DNA from: Chara braunii
Taxonomy: Eukaryota > Streptophyta > Charophyceae > Charales > Characeae
Assembly: GCA_003427395.1 (NCBI GenBank)
Contig: BFEA01000168.1
Coordinates: forward strand, 302,580-336,355
Length of the DNA: 33,776 bases
Direction: 5' to 3'
Part shown: positions 30,954-33,776 of the stretch, in pieces
How the letters are laid out: each line of letters starts with the position of its first letter
Numbering within the stretch: the stretch's first letter is position 1
Position numbers and translations under genes: made by a program
The notes under the pieces: model-generated
The model's database searches: none
The model's input: only the letters and a program-made list of their open reading frames with translations
Told to the model about the DNA's origin: nothing

Positions 30954-30965
30954 GCTCTGATACCA
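30954..30965 (-). other. primer binding site of element 3
   Basis: On the minus strand this reads TGGTATCAGAGC, the standard complement of the 3' end of initiator tRNA-Met in plant retrotransposons. It lies one base after the LTR end (..GTCACA-C). Confidence 0.92.
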
Positions 30966-30966
30966 G

Positions 30967-31390
30967 TGTGACGGGGCCGAGGCAACTGACGCAAACACAA
31001 AGTGGCAAAGTGGCAAAGTGGCAAAGTCGCAATTTTGGGTTCCGAACACAATGGCGCAACAAGTCGCACTGAGGCACAAGCATTGAGGCCGAAAACTGAG
31101 TGCCGAACTCAGCTTGAGTCCGGTCTCAAGTACCGGGCGAGTATGAGGGCAGAAGTGCAATTTGCCTCGGGGCTGAACTGAAAATTGAAGGTCTGAGCCT
31201 GGGCACCAGAATGCCGGATGGCGCCAAGTATCGAAATCCGAGAGTGCCAGAGGAGGGATTTGAGAACGGGTGCCAACTGCAGAGGGCGCCAACAGTCAGG
31301 AACCGGAGATCAAAGACTCAAAAATAAAATAGCAGCCTGGCGGGTGGTAACCCGCGGACCAGGGATCGAGCCCTGGCTGAGTCCGTAACA
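30967..31390 (-). mobile_element. 5' LTR of element 3 (TGTTACGG family), 424 bp
   Basis: On the minus strand it starts TGTTACGGACTCAG and ends CCCCGTCACA, directly next to a PBS, which fixes both ends. It carries two hairpins near its start: CCAGGG-atcgag-CCCTGG at 31359-31376 and GCGGGT-ggta-ACCCGC at 31340-31355. Near the end is a four-unit 8-bp repeat AAAGTGGC (30999-31030). The right flank (GAATA...) belongs to another LTR element. Confidence 0.9.
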
Positions 31391-31555
31391 GAATAATTTG
31401 TTGAAAGTTATATGCTGCGCTATCTGGTTTTCTACTCTCTAGCATCCAGTGTGTGAATTTGTGTCATCTCACTTGTGATTGATACATGTCTATGTGAGCA
31501 CTCATTGGTGATGAACTGTGCGGTTCATAGCAGCCAGTGGATGCAGCGAGCTTCT
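31391..31555 (-). mobile_element. 5' internal stub of LTR element 4
   Basis: About 165 bp of leader lies downstream of the PBS of element 4 on the minus strand before being cut by the start of the element 3 LTR. It includes ATGAACCGCACAGTTCATC but no supported gene. Confidence 0.5.
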
Positions 31556-31567
31556 GGTCTGATACCA
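31556..31567 (-). other. primer binding site of LTR element 4
   Basis: The minus strand reads TGGTATCAGACC, matching the initiator tRNA-Met type PBS in the first ten bases. LTR-like sequence lies immediately on the upstream side. Confidence 0.75.
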
Positions 31568-31570
31568 GTT

Positions 31571-32640
31571 TGCAAAGAACCTCTCAGCTCACCACCAATG
31601 AGCGCACACAAACACACACCATGCACAAATGAGATCACACGAAGTTCACACTGGAGGCCAGAGAGTCGAAGACCACGTAAGCGCAGCTTAAACATTCCAA
31701 CAAATTATCATATGAGCAATTAAGAGTTCCAGTCACAAGCGTTCAACAGCACAGATCCAAGTCACCAGTACCATCACTCAAGTGTCTCGCCCACTGCTCT
31801 TCTCTCTTCTCTGTTAGTCTTCTCTCTCTACTACCTCCCTGTGTCTTCTCTCCCTACTTGCATGCACTCACACTCTCTACTACCCAAGGACCAACTCTGA
31901 ATACAACCACTGCTAACTCCACCAACTCTCCTGAGGTCTACTGCTAACTACTAAGCACTGGTGCAGCTACCCTCTGCCAGCGCTGGGGCAGCTATGGCTG
32001 CGCCCTCTCTCTCCCTCTAACAGCGCAGCTCCCTGGCTCAGCGCCCCGCTCCGCACACAAGTGCACCAGCACTTCCACACTCCATGTGAATGAGCAATCT
32101 GGCCAACTGGGGAGGCTGGCCAGTCTTTATATTGACTTGGATTGAGCTTCAGCTCGTCCCAGCCTCTGCTTCTTGTGGCTTGACTTGGCACTGGTACCAC
32201 ATCCCCACGGCCTGTTTGCTTCAGAATGTCAGGGCCTGGTACCTTTCCCGAATTTTTATTAATGTGCTGCTGCTTGGGCCTGGGAGTCACGACTTTTCAC
32301 TTGTGGAACATGACTTTTCAATATGAGACGTGACTTTTGCTTATAGAATGCAACTTCGCCCCTGGGATGTGACTGTTCACCGGGTGCTGTTGGACTTGAC
32401 TCCTAAGGTACCCGACTGTGACTTCTCTGAAACTGACCGACTTGGCCTCCCTGGCCTAAGACCTTGACCCTGAAATTCGAATTTTGGGTCTGAATCGTGG
32501 AAGGACTTTCAGCACGGTATGAGAGGATAAAAATAGTATCGGCCAGGCTGGCTTGCTTCACATTACCTGGGCACAGGGGTGAGCCATTGTGCACACCGTA
32601 GACATCGCTGCTCAATGAAACAAACAGGAACGTTGGAAAC
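31571..32640 (-). mobile_element. 5' LTR of element 4, minus strand (outer edge uncertain)
   Basis: The LTR ends ..CTTTGCA next to the PBS. A TATA box (AATATAAAG) lies at 32125-32133 on the minus strand, and a run of GACTTTT-like words with about 20-bp spacing lies upstream of it (32291-32377). A C/T-rich leader (31790-32030) fits R/U5. TGTTTCC at 32640 on the minus strand is a possible start, but no second LTR is available to confirm it. Confidence 0.65.
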
Positions 32641-33016
32641 AGGGGGGGGAAGGTTCCAGTTGGGGCTCGAATATAAGCATTATTATTTCCATCTCTGCAT
32701 ACATCTGCGCAAGTGATTTATTTTATTTTGACTAGTTGAGGTGTGACCGGCTGCTAACACCTGACAGACAGGATTATAGTAAAACTGTAGTAGTTTACCA
32801 TTTCCAGTTCTGTTTGGTGCTGCTCTTCGAGAACTGATCGGAATAGGAGTAGATAATTTGCACAGTCTGTGTATGTTCTGTTGACACCGCTTGATAGGTA
32901 GCCTAGGCGACTTGCCAAATATTTATTTATTTTTATTTAATTCACATCTCGGTCAGCCACATCCTGTGGTAGGTCCCAAAGAGGGCATTAGTGCAGACAG
33001 TGTTCTGCTCTAACTC
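32641..33016. other. unassigned sequence upstream of gypsy element 5
   Basis: This holds a G8 run at 32642 and AT-rich patches (near 32700 and 32925). It is where the 5' LTR or leader of element 5 would be expected, but no PBS of the common type is visible. Confidence 0.4.
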
Positions 33017-33776
33017 ATGAGCGGTACCGGTAGTGGGGAGGAAAGAGCTGAAGGAAGAAGGGTGACACGGCAGGAATCACTCAGGATATACCCATCATGC
33101 ATCAAACCTTACCACCCGGGGCGAGAGAGCTATACGACGAGAGGCTGTGACTGAACATTTGCGAAGGGCTAGAAAAGCAGCAGCAGCGGAGCAAGTACTG
33201 GCAGCGCCAGCAGCCACTGCCGGAGCCATGGCCACATCTGCTGCTACATCTCAAGCAGGCACGCAGTGTAGTTCGAAGGCTATGTCCAGCGGGATGAGTG
33301 CAGGCACTTCTTCAAGTCAGATGGCGGGCTCGTAGCACAGCCGGCCACCTTCGCCCACTGGAGAGGAGATAAAACTCCAACAAGTAGAGTTGATCCGCTT
33401 GCAGTTAGAGAGGGATCTCAGAGATGCTACCGAAAGAGAAACAGAGATTAGAAATAGAAAAGCCAGATGAAGGGCAGACAAAGCTGCATTAGAAGGGTTG
33501 GATGACTCGACCCTTGACGACATCGGAAAGATTCTCAAAGCGGGTATGCTGCGCATGTATGCATACATGGATAGCAAACTAGATGATATTAAGGACACCC
33601 TTGACCAGATACTGAGCACCATGCAGTGGAAAGGACGACCAGTCCCTTCCACAATAGGTGGGTATAATATCAGGTCATCAGCAGCTTTTCCATCACCACC
33701 TCCGTTACCGGCGATGACAGACCCCTTTGTTCCTCTATTTGGCATCCCACCAGGTGGTACGTCAGTAGCAGCTGCA
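33017..33776 (+). pseudogene. gag: gag N-terminal region of Ty3/gypsy element 5, running off the window
   Basis: An ATG at 33017 opens MSGTGSGEERAEGRRVTRQE in one frame, which stops at 33150. The related reading continues in another frame from about 33140: EHLRRARKAAAAEQVLAAPA, a Ser/Ala/Met-rich linker, TAG at 33333, a Leu/Glu/Arg-rich coiled-coil-like stretch (EEIKLQQVELIRLQLERDLR), TGA at 33468, then LDDSTLDDIGKILKAGML and PLFGIPPGG. The order and several motifs match the gag at 67-788, so this is a related element. The capsid and everything after it lie beyond the window. Confidence 0.7.

Larger units (their letters stand above)
29870..31390 (-). mobile_element. Ty3/gypsy element 3, minus strand: LTR, PBS and gag only
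   Basis: Reading right to left: an LTR (31390-30967), a PBS complementary to initiator tRNA-Met (30965-30954), then gag frames to about 29870. Protease and pol are absent. The gag-like frames carry stops and frame changes. The LTR belongs to the same TGTTACGG family as the one at 10822-11293. Confidence 0.85.

Overview
The window looks like a repeat-dense, non-genic stretch of a eukaryotic nuclear genome. Every coding trace I can name belongs to a retrotransposon: Ty3/gypsy elements, two of them with chromodomain-type ends, and two L1-like non-LTR elements (LINEs). There are also several detached LTRs, minisatellites, microsatellites and one assembly gap of 428 N. Plant-type chromoviruses, PBS sequences matching initiator tRNA-Met (TGGTATCAGAGC type) and an AT-rich plant-like repeat block suggest a member of the green lineage. 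A charophyte alga with a large repetitive genome would fit, but this is inference. I see no intact host gene, rRNA, tRNA or CRISPR array.

Layout. 1-5607 is the internal region of a decayed + strand Ty3/gypsy element in the order gag, zinc knuckle, protease, RT, RNase H, integrase, chromodomain-like tail. A polypurine tract and the start of its 3' LTR (5608 on) follow. After an AT-rich spacer and a C22 run, 6959-9873 is a second + strand chromovirus. Its gag core, protease and RT fingers are deleted, so a gag N-terminus is joined to the RT palm. Its 3' region has a 53-bp minisatellite, a polypurine tract and an LTR (10822-11293). 11294-18904 is a minus strand L1-like LINE: ORF2 C-terminus, RT with a tandemly duplicated segment, internally deleted endonuclease, ORF1 with a CCHC knuckle, and a 5' region with two ~231-bp monomers and a G37 run.

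18905-20217 is unassigned and ends in a CT microsatellite at the gap (20218-20645). 20646-21453 and 21454-about 21800 are two minus strand LTR-like segments. 22579-about 24800 is an AT-rich block with three GGCAG/TTTCCC modules and a 66-bp minisatellite. 24800-27940 is mostly unassigned, with a possible non-coding intron, a pair of hairpins and a diverged duplication.

On the minus strand, 29870-30966 is the gag of a third gypsy element behind its PBS and LTR (30967-31390). That gag is broken by a second LINE (27948-about 29870), itself cut off after the endonuclease. The third gypsy lies inside yet another minus strand LTR element (PBS 31556-31567, LTR from 31571). The window ends in the gag N-terminus of a + strand gypsy element (33017-33776) related to the one at position 1.

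No element appears autonomous. All carry stops, frameshifts, deletions or lost catalytic residues. The main interest is in nesting, internal duplications and regulatory-looking repeats rather than in a new protein system.
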